A DNA stretch of 28,753 nt from a virus, in the IMG/VR virus record IMGVR_UViG_3300044954_000123, positions 1-28,753 of that record; one strand, 5' to 3'. The notes below the pieces were generated by a model. It was given only the letters and a program-made list of their open reading frames with translations. It ran no database searches and was not told the DNA's origin. The position numbers were made by a program, and so were the translations under genes. How positions within the stretch are numbered: the first letter of the stretch is position 1; each line of letters begins with the position of its first letter. Of this stretch, positions 1 through 6,502 are shown piece after piece.

Positions 1-59
1 CCGCGCGCGACGAGCTGCTCAAGCTGATGTCCGAGGCGCCGGTTGGAGCGGCGACATGA
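1..59 (+). CDS. 3' end of an unknown protein
   Basis: An open frame enters from the left edge, with its first whole codon at position 3, and stops at the TGA at 57-59. The visible residues read ARDELLKLMSEAPVGAAT. The stop overlaps the ATG of the exonuclease gene (ATGA at 56-59), which is the coupling style used throughout this window, so this is probably the last codons of a translated upstream gene in the same operon. Eighteen residues are too few to assign a function. Confidence 0.5.
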   Translation, partial: ARDELLKLMSEAPVGAAT

Positions 60-985
60 CACCGACCGGCGCCAGTTCTCGCCTGACATGTACCGATCGT
101 GACGGTTGGCTCAGACATCGCCTGCGCGCAGTTGGGTCAAGCGAGGCCGCATCACTTTGGACTGCCGAACTGGCGCGCCTCAGTGTGCCAGAGACGCCAT
201 TCCGGACGGCGCTTGATGTCTACGCGGAGAAGATTGGCGCCGTCACACCGGTAGACAATCCGACACCGCGCATGCGGTGGGGTCTTCGGCACGAGCCAAC
301 GATCGCGTCGGCGTTCGCCGAGGAGACCGGCCTCCGCGTCGAGGCATTGCCACCGTTCACGATTTACTGCCACGGCGCCATCCCGGCGCAGGCCACGCCC
401 GATCGTCTCGTCGTCGCTGACGACTGGCGCGTCCTCGAACTCAAGGCTGCTGGCGGTGAGCAGGCGCGTCACTGGGACGACGGCGTCCCGATGCGCTACC
501 AGGTGCAGGTGCAGCACCAGCTGATGGTGATGGGGCTGGAGCGCGCCTACCTCGCAGTGCTGATCGGGATCGACGACTTCCGCTGGTTTTCAATCGACGC
601 AAATCGCGACTTCATCTCGCAGCACTCAGCACGCGTGGTGGAGTTCTGGCGCCAAGTCGAGGCGCGCGAGCCTCCTGAGCCGTGTGCGCTGGACGTCGAT
701 GTGCTGCGCGGCATGTACCCGCGCTCTGCCGAGGGCAAGCGGATCAAACTCGATGACGCCGGATACGAGGCGCTGCTCGATTCGCACATCGAGGCGAAGG
801 TCGAGGCCAAGGCTGCCGAGGAGCGCGCCGACGAAGCGAAGGCGCAGTTGCAGCTCGCGATGGGTGACGCCGAGTTCGCCGACCTCCCGAGTGGCCGAAG
901 CATCCGGTGGCGCACGCAGACTCGCGTGACGCCTCCTCAGCCGGAGAAGACGAGCGTCACGAGGGTGTTCACGGTCCGGATCTGA
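56..985 (+). CDS. YqaJ-type viral recombinase / lambda-exonuclease-like nuclease
   Basis: This 309-residue protein matches the YqaJ/lambda exonuclease fold, which degrades one strand of a duplex end to give the single strand used by an annealing protein. The N-terminal W18..R22...GSSEA (to about residue 31) resembles the family's W...R...GGSD/E-A motif. The region MRWGLRHEP (73-81) holds a conserved Glu, PDR (115-117) the active-site Asp, and ELK (128-130) the E-x-K catalytic pair. YQVQVQHQL (148-156) is the usual trailing motif. Residues 240-270 are charged, Ala-rich and helical. The start is the ATG at 56, preceded by a GGAG-like sequence. The recT gene follows after 129 bases, giving the classic exonuclease/annealase pair. 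Family assignment is firm; activity is inferred. Confidence 0.93.
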   Translation: MTPTGASSRLTCTDRDGWLRHRLRAVGSSEAASLWTAELARLSVPETPFRTALDVYAEKIGAVTPVDNPTPRMRWGLRHEPTIASAFAEETGLRVEALPPFTIYCHGAIPAQATPDRLVVADDWRVLELKAAGGEQARHWDDGVPMRYQVQVQHQLMVMGLERAYLAVLIGIDDFRWFSIDANRDFISQHSARVVEFWRQVEAREPPEPCALDVDVLRGMYPRSAEGKRIKLDDAGYEALLDSHIEAKVEAKAAEERADEAKAQLQLAMGDAEFADLPSGRSIRWRTQTRVTPPQPEKTSVTRVFTVRI

Positions 986-1069
986 TCAAGCAAGCGCTGA
1001 TGCAGCCGGCAGGGGCTGCGCGCCGTCCATGTCCGTAATCAGCACCACTTCCGTCCAACCGCCAACGCT

Positions 1070-1093
1070 CCCGGCCGGCCTGCCACGGCCGGG
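1070..1093 (+). other. GC hairpin upstream of recT
   Basis: CCCGGCCG (1070-1077) and CGGCCGGG (1086-1093) form a perfect 8-bp stem with an 8-base loop, between the exonuclease gene and the recT ribosome binding site. No T-run follows, so it is not a typical intrinsic terminator. It may protect an RNA 3' end or modulate recT expression. Confidence 0.5.
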
Positions 1094-1114
1094 GGCACTT
1101 CTCACGAGGGAACC

Positions 1115-2302
1115 ATGACGGCCGCTAACGCGACGAGCGCTCAGACGCCAGCCGAAATCGGCAGGGCGAAGATCCACGACCTTCGATCCATGCTCGAGAA
1201 GATGGCGCCGCAGCTACAGCAGGCGCTGCCGAAGCACATGAATGCAGATCGACTTGCGCGGATTGCGCTGACGGCAGTGCAGCGCGTCCCCAAGCTGCTC
1301 GATTGCACGCAGAGGAGCTTCGCTGGTGCGCTGATGACGGCGGCGCAGCTCGGACTCGAACCGGACGGCGTGATCGGCCAGGCGTACCTCATCCCACGGG
1401 CAAACCGTCGCGCCGGGACCGACGAGGTGGTGTTGCAGGTCGGCTACAAAGGACTCCTCGAGCTGTCGCAGCGGAGCGGGCAGATCGGGTCGATCTCCGT
1501 GCGCGTCGTGCGGCGCGGCGACGAGTTCACGTTCAGCTACGGACTCGACGACACTCTGACGCACCGCCCTGGCGATGAGAACGCCGAGGCCGAGGTGACG
1601 CATGTCTACGCGATCGTCAGAACGAAAGACGGCGGGCGCTACTTCGAGTTGATGACGCGAGGCCAGATCGAGGCGCATCGTCGCCGCTATTCGAAGGACG
1701 GTCGCGAAGACTCAGCGTGGAACACTGCGTGGGAGTGGATGGCGAAGAAGACGGTTCTGATCCAGGCACTCAAGCTGGCGCCGAAGTCGATCGAGTTGGC
1801 TCATGCGGTGGCGGTGGAAGAGCCGCAGGATCTGATCGAAACGTCGCACGTTGGTCTGCTCGATCTCGACGGAGCTACTCCGGAGCCGATTGAGAACACG
1901 ACCTCTGACACCGAGACCACGCAAGCGCTCGCCGAGCTCGGCAAGTCGACAGCACCGAGGCGCGGCACGAAGCCACCATCTCAGGCCCCGGCCGTCCAGC
2001 CGGCGACCACTTCTGCAGCGCCTGAGTCGCCGCCGGCGCCAGCCGTGACCACTACGACGCATCCGGCCGGCCCTCCGCCTGGCATGCAGACGCAGCGCTC
2101 TCACGAGGATGTCGAGCGCGAGATCATCCAGATCATCGGCCGCATTGATGCCCTCATGCCGCGCCTCGGACGCGATGTCGCCGCGCGTGTCTGCAAGGAG
2201 AGCGGTGCGTCACTTGGTGCCCGTCGCTACGGGCTGCTGCAAATCTCCGAGTTCCAGCGGCTGCTCGGCGCCTGCGAGACGGAACTCGAGCGTCCGAGAT
2301 GA
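1115..2302 (+). CDS. recT: RecT family single-strand annealing protein
   Basis: The 395-residue product carries the RecT core at about residues 20-235. It includes the conserved stretch with SFAGALMTAAQLGLEPDG (68-85), then QAYLIP and the QVGYKGLLELSQRSG region typical of RecT/Bet-like annealases, and ends the core with TAWEWMAKKTVLIQALK. RecT anneals the single strands made by the upstream YqaJ nuclease during phage recombination. After the core there is a Pro/Thr/Ala-rich linker (about 260-325) and a helical tail (about 330-395) absent from a minimal RecT of roughly 270 residues. The tail may bind SSB or another partner; that is inference. GAGGG at 1106-1110 supports the ATG at 1115. Confidence 0.93.
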   Translation: MTAANATSAQTPAEIGRAKIHDLRSMLEKMAPQLQQALPKHMNADRLARIALTAVQRVPKLLDCTQRSFAGALMTAAQLGLEPDGVIGQAYLIPRANRRAGTDEVVLQVGYKGLLELSQRSGQIGSISVRVVRRGDEFTFSYGLDDTLTHRPGDENAEAEVTHVYAIVRTKDGGRYFELMTRGQIEAHRRRYSKDGREDSAWNTAWEWMAKKTVLIQALKLAPKSIELAHAVAVEEPQDLIETSHVGLLDLDGATPEPIENTTSDTETTQALAELGKSTAPRRGTKPPSQAPAVQPATTSAAPESPPAPAVTTTTHPAGPPPGMQTQRSHEDVEREIIQIIGRIDALMPRLGRDVAARVCKESGASLGARRYGLLQISEFQRLLGACETELERPR

Positions 2303-2391
2303 CCAATTTTGCCGTCAGCCGTGACCGCAGTCGCGGCTGGACACGATGGCGGGCTGACGAAGGAGTTCGAAGTGCAAGGCCAAGCTACTGA
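2299..2391 (+). CDS. possible 30-residue small protein overlapping recT
   Basis: An ATG at 2299 overlaps the recT stop (ATGA at 2299-2302), the coupling used by most genes here. The frame runs 30 codons, beginning MTNFAVSRDRSRGW, to a TGA at 2389-2391. The product is basic and Trp-rich, with no recognisable family. It overlaps the start of the next gene by 20 bases. It could be a real micro-gene or simply a translational bridge that carries ribosomes to the next start. Evidence is limited to position and coupling. Confidence 0.35.
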   Translation: MTNFAVSRDRSRGWTRWRADEGVRSARPSY

Positions 2392-2656
2392 CCCACCAGT
2401 GTCTGAGCAGCCGCAAGTGCCAGCTCCGGCAGGAATGCCGGTGGCGATCAACATCGAGTTGCCAGACGACATCGTGCTGGCAGCGGCAGCGTCGCTCCAG
2501 CGTCCTCCGCAGCACGTATTGCAGGTGCTGGCCGGAGTGATCGGCCAGCTGATCGTTCGAGGGATCGGCGTGCGCGTCGGACCGCCACCGCGGCAGGACG
2601 GAATCGTCGTCGCGAAAGGCATGCCGCCAGTAGGGCAGAAGCTGGTGCGCACGTGA
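2372..2656 (+). CDS. small hypothetical protein in the recombination operon
   Basis: I place the start at the GTG at 2372 because AGGAG lies at 2361-2365, six bases upstream. The frame is open further up to a TTG at 2309, which lacks such a site. The product is 94 residues: a Pro/Gln-rich N-terminus, then a helical segment (LPDDIVLAAAASLQRPPQHV) and a short hydrophobic, Gly/Val-rich C-terminal half. I recognise no family. Between recT and the resolvase gene, it is likely an accessory of phage DNA metabolism, but nothing in the sequence shows a function. Confidence 0.6.
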   Translation: MQGQATDPPVSEQPQVPAPAGMPVAINIELPDDIVLAAAASLQRPPQHVLQVLAGVIGQLIVRGIGVRVGPPPRQDGIVVAKGMPPVGQKLVRT

Positions 2657-2850
2657 GTTCGTCCGTCAGTCGGGCTCCGATCGCATGCCAAAGGCGCGGC
2701 TGCCTCGAGGATCTCACGGATGAGGAGGCGATCGAGAGCCTGCACGAGCACGGCTTCGCGTGGTGCGAGTCGTGTCGCGAGGAGCAGCGCGTCGGCGAGG
2801 AGGCAGACCGACAGGTCGACGCGGACCTCGATCAGCGAGCTGGGATGTGA
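2653..2850 (+). CDS. small zinc-knuckle-like protein
   Basis: The 65-residue product starts at a GTG that overlaps the previous stop (GTGA, 2653-2656). It has two cysteine pairs, CQRRGC near residue 12 and CESC near residue 38, a C-x4-C ... C-x2-C arrangement able to bind zinc. The rest is highly acidic (repeated Glu/Asp with Arg). Such mini zinc proteins are common in phage early regions and are usually of unknown function. DNA or protein binding is a guess. Confidence 0.6.
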   Translation: MSSSVSRAPIACQRRGCLEDLTDEEAIESLHEHGFAWCESCREEQRVGEEADRQVDADLDQRAGM

Positions 2851-2902
2851 CACTCCGCGAAGCAGGCACGGGCAAAGCACGAGTGGGATGGAGGGGACGT
2901 CG

Positions 2903-3355
2903 ATGCGGCTCGCAATCACGGTGCACGGCGTCGCGGCGCCGCAGGGCAGCTTCCGAGCGTTCGTCAACAGGAGGACCGGGCACGCGGTGATGCAGCAGTC
3001 CTGCAAGCGCACGATGCCGTGGCGGCAGGAGGTCGCAGCTGTGGCCGCGCGAGCGGCAACACTTGATCGCTCATGTCCGACGTCGTCTCCGGTGATGCTC
3101 AAAGTCACGTTCTCGATGCCGAGGCCGGCGTCCCACTTCGGCGCGCATGGGTTGCGACCGAGAGCGCCACGCTGGCCAAGTAAGAAGCCGGACCTCTCGA
3201 AGCTCGTGCGCGCCATCGAGGACGCATTGACTGGCGTGGTCTACGACGACGACGCTCGAATCGTCATGCACGACATCACGAAACGCTACGCGGAGCCAGG
3301 ATCACCGCCGCGCGCCGAGATCGTGGTCGAGACGCTGCAAGAGTCAGAGCCATGA
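2903..3355 (+). CDS. rusA: RusA-like Holliday junction resolvase
   Basis: The 150-residue product has the RusA signature: KKPDLSKLVRAIEDALTG at about residues 94-111 followed by YDDD at 114-117, giving the metal-binding Asp set (D97, D107 and the D115-D117 cluster). RusA homologues cut four-way junctions and branched phage DNA and work downstream of RecT-type recombination. The frame opens earlier, but the ATG at 2903 is preceded by GGAGGGG at 2890-2896 and starts a typical RusA N-terminus (MRLAITVHGVAAPQGSFR), so I choose it. The length fits the usual 120-150 residues. The stop overlaps the next gene (ATGA). Confidence 0.9.
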   Translation: MRLAITVHGVAAPQGSFRAFVNRRTGHAVMQQSCKRTMPWRQEVAAVAARAATLDRSCPTSSPVMLKVTFSMPRPASHFGAHGLRPRAPRWPSKKPDLSKLVRAIEDALTGVVYDDDARIVMHDITKRYAEPGSPPRAEIVVETLQESEP

Positions 3356-3519
3356 CCTGCCGCAAGCGCCTCTACCAGTTCGAGCGCCAGACCGAGGCAC
3401 ACGGACTACTCGTCAGGCGCCAACTCTGCCGCGGACACATCGACGACAATGGTCGCTGCAGGTCGTGCGGTGGCATCTACGGGAAGCGCAGAGGCAAGCC
3501 GGTGGAGGTGGTGCGATGA
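3352..3519 (+). CDS. 55-residue cysteine-rich basic protein
   Basis: An ATG at 3352 overlaps the rusA stop (ATGA at 3352-3355). The frame runs 55 codons to the TGA at 3517-3519. The product is strongly basic and contains C3, C31, C41 and C44; the CRSC pair resembles half of a zinc knuckle. Together with the 65-residue protein on the other side of rusA it makes two candidate zinc mini-proteins flanking the resolvase. Function is unknown, but the coupling to rusA makes translation likely. Confidence 0.6.
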   Translation: MTCRKRLYQFERQTEAHGLLVRRQLCRGHIDDNGRCRSCGGIYGKRRGKPVEVVR

Positions 3520-3566
3520 ACTGCGGTGGAGACTGAGGTGTGGCTCTACGTTCCATGACAGCGAGC

Positions 3567-3587
3567 GGCCGAGTCGCGGTCTCGGCC
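3567..3587 (+). other. hairpin between the rusA cluster and the replication gene
   Basis: GGCCGAG (3567-3573) and CTCGGCC (3581-3587) form a perfect 7-bp stem with a 7-base loop. It lies in the 115-base gap before the replication gene. No T-run follows, so a termination role is unproven. Confidence 0.4.
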
Positions 3588-3634
3588 TGATCCGATCGGC
3601 GCCCTTGGCGGGGCAGTCAGGGAGGGAAGGAAGC

Positions 3635-4612
3635 GTGGGCGTTAAGCTGCCTTGGTTCCGGATGCACCCGAGCGACTGGCTGACCGACCTTGCGGGTGTC
3701 GACCTGCTCGTCGAGGGCGCGTGGATCCGGATCGTCTGCGAGATGCGCCGCTTGGGGGTTGGCACGCTCAGCCGCTCGACCGCGGCGTGGGCCATCTTCC
3801 TCGGCCTCCCGACACGGAAGGCCGCGACCGCGCTGCTGGTGAAGATCGGCAAGGCCGGGATCGGCGATGTCAGCGTCGGCGGTGACGAAGAGGTCACCGT
3901 GACGTCGCGCCGAGTCACCCGCGACCTCGTCACCGAGCAGCGCGAGCGCGACCAGACGGCCGAACGGACGCGCGTCTACCGAGGGCGAGCACGTGGCGGT
4001 GACGCTCCTGTGACGCATTCGTCACGACGCTGTGACGACGCTGTGACGCAGGAGAGTCAGAGTCAGATACAGAAGAAGACTCGCACCCCCAGTGCAACTC
4101 GCACGGTAACCGCGCACGCGAGCCCGCTCGGTGAGAGTCTCGTTCGACCGAGTCTGAGAGCGCAGGACACGCCACCACCGGCAGTCCGACGCATCGACGG
4201 CGGGCTCTCGTCGATCGGATCGCTGCTGGCAGGAATCGCGAGGTCGATCGGCGAGACGCGCGAACGAGAACAGGCCTGCGCGCCACCACACGCCATTGCG
4301 CGGCACGAATCGGCTCAGAGGTCGATCTCGACACCGCAACGCGCCTGCGGACCGCCAAGAGCGCCATACGCCATTCGGGATCCGATCGCACTCGCCGTTC
4401 GCGCCTGGCGCTCCGGCAAGTCACCCGCCGGGGCTGGCACCCACGGTCTTCACGTTGCGCTGCGCGCCGCCGCCCACGCCATCCGCGAGGGGCGCGAGCA
4501 GCTCAGGCTCTTCTGGCACCTGCTCGCCACGCCGCTGCGCGCATGGTGCCGCACCGCCGACGACGACCAGGCGACAGCGTGGATGCGCCTCGTCCGTGTG
4601 CGGGTCGCGTGA
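3635..4612 (+). CDS. phage replication initiator / replisome organizer (DUF1376-like N-terminus)
   Basis: The start is set at the GTG at 3635, which follows the purine-rich GGAGGGAAGGAAG, and the protein then reads VKLPWFRMHPSDWLTDLAGVD. This is the opening of DUF1376/replisome-organizer winged-helix proteins. The winged-helix part covers about residues 1-95, followed by a charged segment (RVTRDLVTEQRERDQTAERTR), a long Ser/Thr/Arg-rich disordered linker (about 115-250) and a helical C-terminal domain (about 255-325). Proteins of this type bind the phage origin and recruit the host helicase. The DNA of the linker contains five tandem 11-bp repeats (3999-4053), as expected if the gene carries its own origin, as lambda O does. 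The 325-residue length fits. Function is inferred from fold and context. Confidence 0.72.
   Translation: MGVKLPWFRMHPSDWLTDLAGVDLLVEGAWIRIVCEMRRLGVGTLSRSTAAWAIFLGLPTRKAATALLVKIGKAGIGDVSVGGDEEVTVTSRRVTRDLVTEQRERDQTAERTRVYRGRARGGDAPVTHSSRRCDDAVTQESQSQIQKKTRTPSATRTVTAHASPLGESLVRPSLRAQDTPPPAVRRIDGGLSSIGSLLAGIARSIGETREREQACAPPHAIARHESAQRSISTPQRACGPPRAPYAIRDPIALAVRAWRSGKSPAGAGTHGLHVALRAAAHAIREGREQLRLFWHLLATPLRAWCRTADDDQATAWMRLVRVRVA
3999..4053 (+). repeat. five tandem 11-bp repeats, candidate replication origin iterons
   Basis: Five copies start at 3999, 4010, 4021, 4032 and 4043, exactly 11 bp apart, sharing GTGACG (the third copy has GTCACG) with a frequent ACGCT ending. Copies 3 and 4 differ at one base. 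Eleven is not a multiple of three, so successive copies are read in different frames (for example ...RRCDDAVTQ...) and cannot be explained by repeated amino acids. One repeat per helical turn is typical of iterons bound by an initiator. A short direct repeat (GAGTCA at 4054 and 4060) and a visibly less GC-rich stretch to about 4080 follow, a candidate unwinding element. More GTGAC/GTCAC elements lie at 3882-3934, but there many coincide with Val-Thr codons. Confidence 0.75.
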
Positions 4613-4616
4613 CGCC

Positions 4617-5018
4617 TTGGCGAATCGCTCGCGCCTGACCGATCCGGAGTTCCGCGCGAAGCTCGAGATCGCGTTTCGCGCGCGCTCGGATGGCCACCTG
4701 TCCGTCCGGGCGGCCGCCAAGGTCGCGGCGATCCCTTGGCAGACGCTGCGGCGTTGGGAGAGGCGGCTGCGCAGCGACAGCGCGGCCCAGATCGAGCCGC
4801 CGGTTGCCACCCCTCGAGCCGAGGCGCTACGACGAGCGAGGCTGGCACGCAGTGCAGCCGCTCACGAGGCACGCCGCAAGCGGTCGATGGAGTCCTCGCG
4901 CTGCTGCATCCTGCAATGCTCGGCCTGCCTTGCGCGGGTGATGTTTGACGGCACCGACCGGTTCGACGTCGTCGCGCTGCCATACGGTGGCTGGGTGGCA
5001 CTCGCTCACCACTGCTAG
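4617..5018 (+). CDS. HTH protein with C-terminal cysteine motif
   Basis: The first sensible start in this frame is the TTG at 4617, five bases after the previous stop, giving a 133-residue product that begins MANRSRLTDPEFRAKLEIAF. Residues of the segment LSVRAAAKVAAIPWQTLRRWER form a helix-turn-helix (about 26-47). The C-terminal third has CCILQCSACLARV and a final Cys, a possible metal site. A longer frame exists upstream but it overlaps the replication gene and looks non-coding. It may be a transcription factor or DNA-packaging adaptor; its position just before the structural genes fits a late-gene regulator. No strong SD is visible. Confidence 0.6.
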   Translation: MANRSRLTDPEFRAKLEIAFRARSDGHLSVRAAAKVAAIPWQTLRRWERRLRSDSAAQIEPPVATPRAEALRRARLARSAAAHEARRKRSMESSRCCILQCSACLARVMFDGTDRFDVVALPYGGWVALAHHC

Positions 5019-5050
5019 GTGACCCCCAGTCGAGCCGTGTAAGGCAGCCA

Positions 5051-5067
5051 CCCTCTGGTCTGGAGGG
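5051..5067 (+). promoter_or_regulatory. hairpin covering the ribosome binding site of the 5073 gene
   Basis: CCCTC (5051-5055) can pair with GAGGG (5063-5067) across a 7-base loop. The 3' arm is part of the SD sequence GGAGGG that serves the ATG at 5073. Such a structure would lower or regulate initiation at the first gene of the structural block. It is seen only as sequence complementarity. Confidence 0.4.
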
Positions 5068-5072
5068 CTCGA

Positions 5073-5477
5073 ATGTTGAACGTCATGTCTGCGTTCCAAA
5101 TCTTCTCCAAGACCGGGATTGGCTTCTCGGCCGACCCGCTCAATCCCAGCGTCGATCCGAACAACAAGACGCACAGCCTGCGCAGCGGAATCGACTTCCA
5201 GGTTCACTTCAACTACACGCGCGGCACCTCTGGCGAGACCGGGATTGTCTTCGGATTCGACGTGCGCCACGACTCCTCGGCAAGCTGGATGAAGCTGCAG
5301 GACGCGAACCTGTCTGGCATCGAGTGGCTGCTCGGGGCGACCGGGACTGGCTCGTTCTGGTACGGAGAATTTGCAAGGCGAATCGCCGGCGCTGACCTCC
5401 GCGTGTGGGCCTACACCGTCGGCTCGTCGGTCGCGTCGACGAGCCTCACGATCAACATCGTCACCGTTTCGGAGTAG
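5073..5477 (+). CDS. small beta-rich structural protein (decoration/fibre-like), module 1a
   Basis: The 134-residue product starts at the ATG at 5073 behind GGAGGG; a second in-frame ATG lies at 5085. It alternates short hydrophobic strands with Gly/Ser/Thr turns, for example FGFDVRHDSSASWMKLQD and the strand-rich end TVGSSVASTSLTINIVTVSE. It has no signal peptide or membrane segment. This matches small phage beta-sandwich proteins that decorate capsids or tails. It is paired with the next gene, and similar pairs occur at 17156-17989 and 24460-25277. Structural role is inferred from composition and context; no named family is recognised. Confidence 0.62.
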   Translation: MLNVMSAFQIFSKTGIGFSADPLNPSVDPNNKTHSLRSGIDFQVHFNYTRGTSGETGIVFGFDVRHDSSASWMKLQDANLSGIEWLLGATGTGSFWYGEFARRIAGADLRVWAYTVGSSVASTSLTINIVTVSE

Positions 5478-5480
5478 CGC

Positions 5481-5867
5481 ATGCCGTTGCCGACAACCAT
5501 CATGAACCGATCGGCCGCTGCCTCAACGCTGTCGGCCGGCAACAACGACTCCGACATGTTCTCGCTGCGCTCCGCTCGAGGGCAGCTCACTCTCATCCAC
5601 ATCAAGGGCGGGGCTGGCATGGTCAGCTTCGTCGCGAATCTCTGGCTGCTCGCCGACGACGGCGCCACCTGGACGCAGGTGCTTGACACCGCCGGCGCCG
5701 CCGTGTCGCTCTTCGGCACGATCTCTGCCTCCGTGACCGGCAAGGCCTACCCGATCTGGATCGGTGGCGACTCGCTGTCGCTGTCCCCGATGAAGGTCAC
5801 GTGCGTCGTGACCGGCACGCCGGCGACCACGGACTCGATCCGGATCGGACTGGCGCAGGCGGCCTGA
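5481..5867 (+). CDS. small beta-rich structural protein, module 1b
   Basis: The 128-residue product starts at the ATG at 5481, three bases after the previous stop. It contains LWLLADDGATWTQVLDT (about residues 54-70), very close to FSIDGATWFNVYDTN in the protein at 17156. The D-G-A-T-W turn followed by a V-x-D strand is therefore a shared signature. The rest is strand/turn rich (VSFVANLWLL, KVTCVVTGT, SIRIGLAQAA). It lies directly upstream of the terminase genes. I infer a capsid or tail decoration protein; no enzyme motif is present. Confidence 0.64.
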   Translation: MPLPTTIMNRSAAASTLSAGNNDSDMFSLRSARGQLTLIHIKGGAGMVSFVANLWLLADDGATWTQVLDTAGAAVSLFGTISASVTGKAYPIWIGGDSLSLSPMKVTCVVTGTPATTDSIRIGLAQAA

Positions 5868-5878
5868 GAGGCTGGCGA

Positions 5879-6502
5879 TTGACCGCCCCGAAAGTCGCCC
5901 GCAGGTCGGCAAGGGGACTCCCGGACGTGAACTGGGGCCTGCTGGCCGAGCGTTACGCGGCGAACCCATCGCTGACACTCGACGCTCTGGCGAAGGAGAC
6001 CGGGCGCAGCCTCAGCACGTTGAGGACGCACTCGAGGCGCGGCCGATGGATGGAACTGCGCCGCAAGGTGCAAGCCCGGACCGCGGAGTCCCTGCGTGCG
6101 AAGCTCCAGCAGCGGATGGAGCGGTTCGCGCTGCATCGGCAGGCGTTGATGCTCAAAATCGCCCGGCGAGGCCTGCGCGCGCTGGCAGCGAACCTCGCCG
6201 CGCCAGCGGGCGAACACGGGTTCGGCAGCGACAAGGTCGACGGCTACCAGCTGCAGGCCATCCTGCGGGCGTTCGACGAGGGCACGCTCGCCGGGAAGGT
6301 CGCGGAGCAGATCACCCCGATCCTGTTCCAGGCGATGGACAGGGCGGCGATCGACGAGCTGATGGCAGAGCGCCGCTCGAGCGCGATGTCGCCGGCGAAG
6401 CCGCAGCCCCACTCAATGAACGGGACGACTTCGACCCCGAAGCCGCCCTCCACCGACGGGCGCGTCGCTTTGCTCTTCTCCCGACGCAACGGGAGTTCGT
6501 AG
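5879..6502 (+). CDS. terS: terminase small subunit
   Basis: I set the start at the TTG at 5879, preceded by GAGAGG. The product is at most 207 residues. The N-terminal part has a homeodomain-like HTH (LLAERYAANPSLTLDALAKETGRSLSTLRT, about residues 20-50), followed by an Arg-rich helical central domain (about 55-150) of the oligomerising type. TerS binds the packaging site and loads TerL. The last roughly 38 residues (from MSPAKPQ) are low-complexity, and the adjacent frame over the same bases encodes the obvious TerL N-terminus. The true product may end or change frame near 6385-6430. Confidence 0.8.
   Translation: MTAPKVARRSARGLPDVNWGLLAERYAANPSLTLDALAKETGRSLSTLRTHSRRGRWMELRRKVQARTAESLRAKLQQRMERFALHRQALMLKIARRGLRALAANLAAPAGEHGFGSDKVDGYQLQAILRAFDEGTLAGKVAEQITPILFQAMDRAAIDELMAERRSSAMSPAKPQPHSMNGTTSTPKPPSTDGRVALLFSRRNGSS

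Noticed and set aside
2227-3216. 329-codon - strand open frame over rusA and its neighbours
   Set aside because: It overlaps four + strand genes that are coupled by stop/start overlaps; it is a shadow of the GC-rich coding strand.
3882-3934. Additional GTGAC/GTCAC elements upstream of the tandem repeats
   Set aside because: Several coincide with Val-Thr codons and the spacing is irregular, so I do not count them as iterons, though they may extend the origin.
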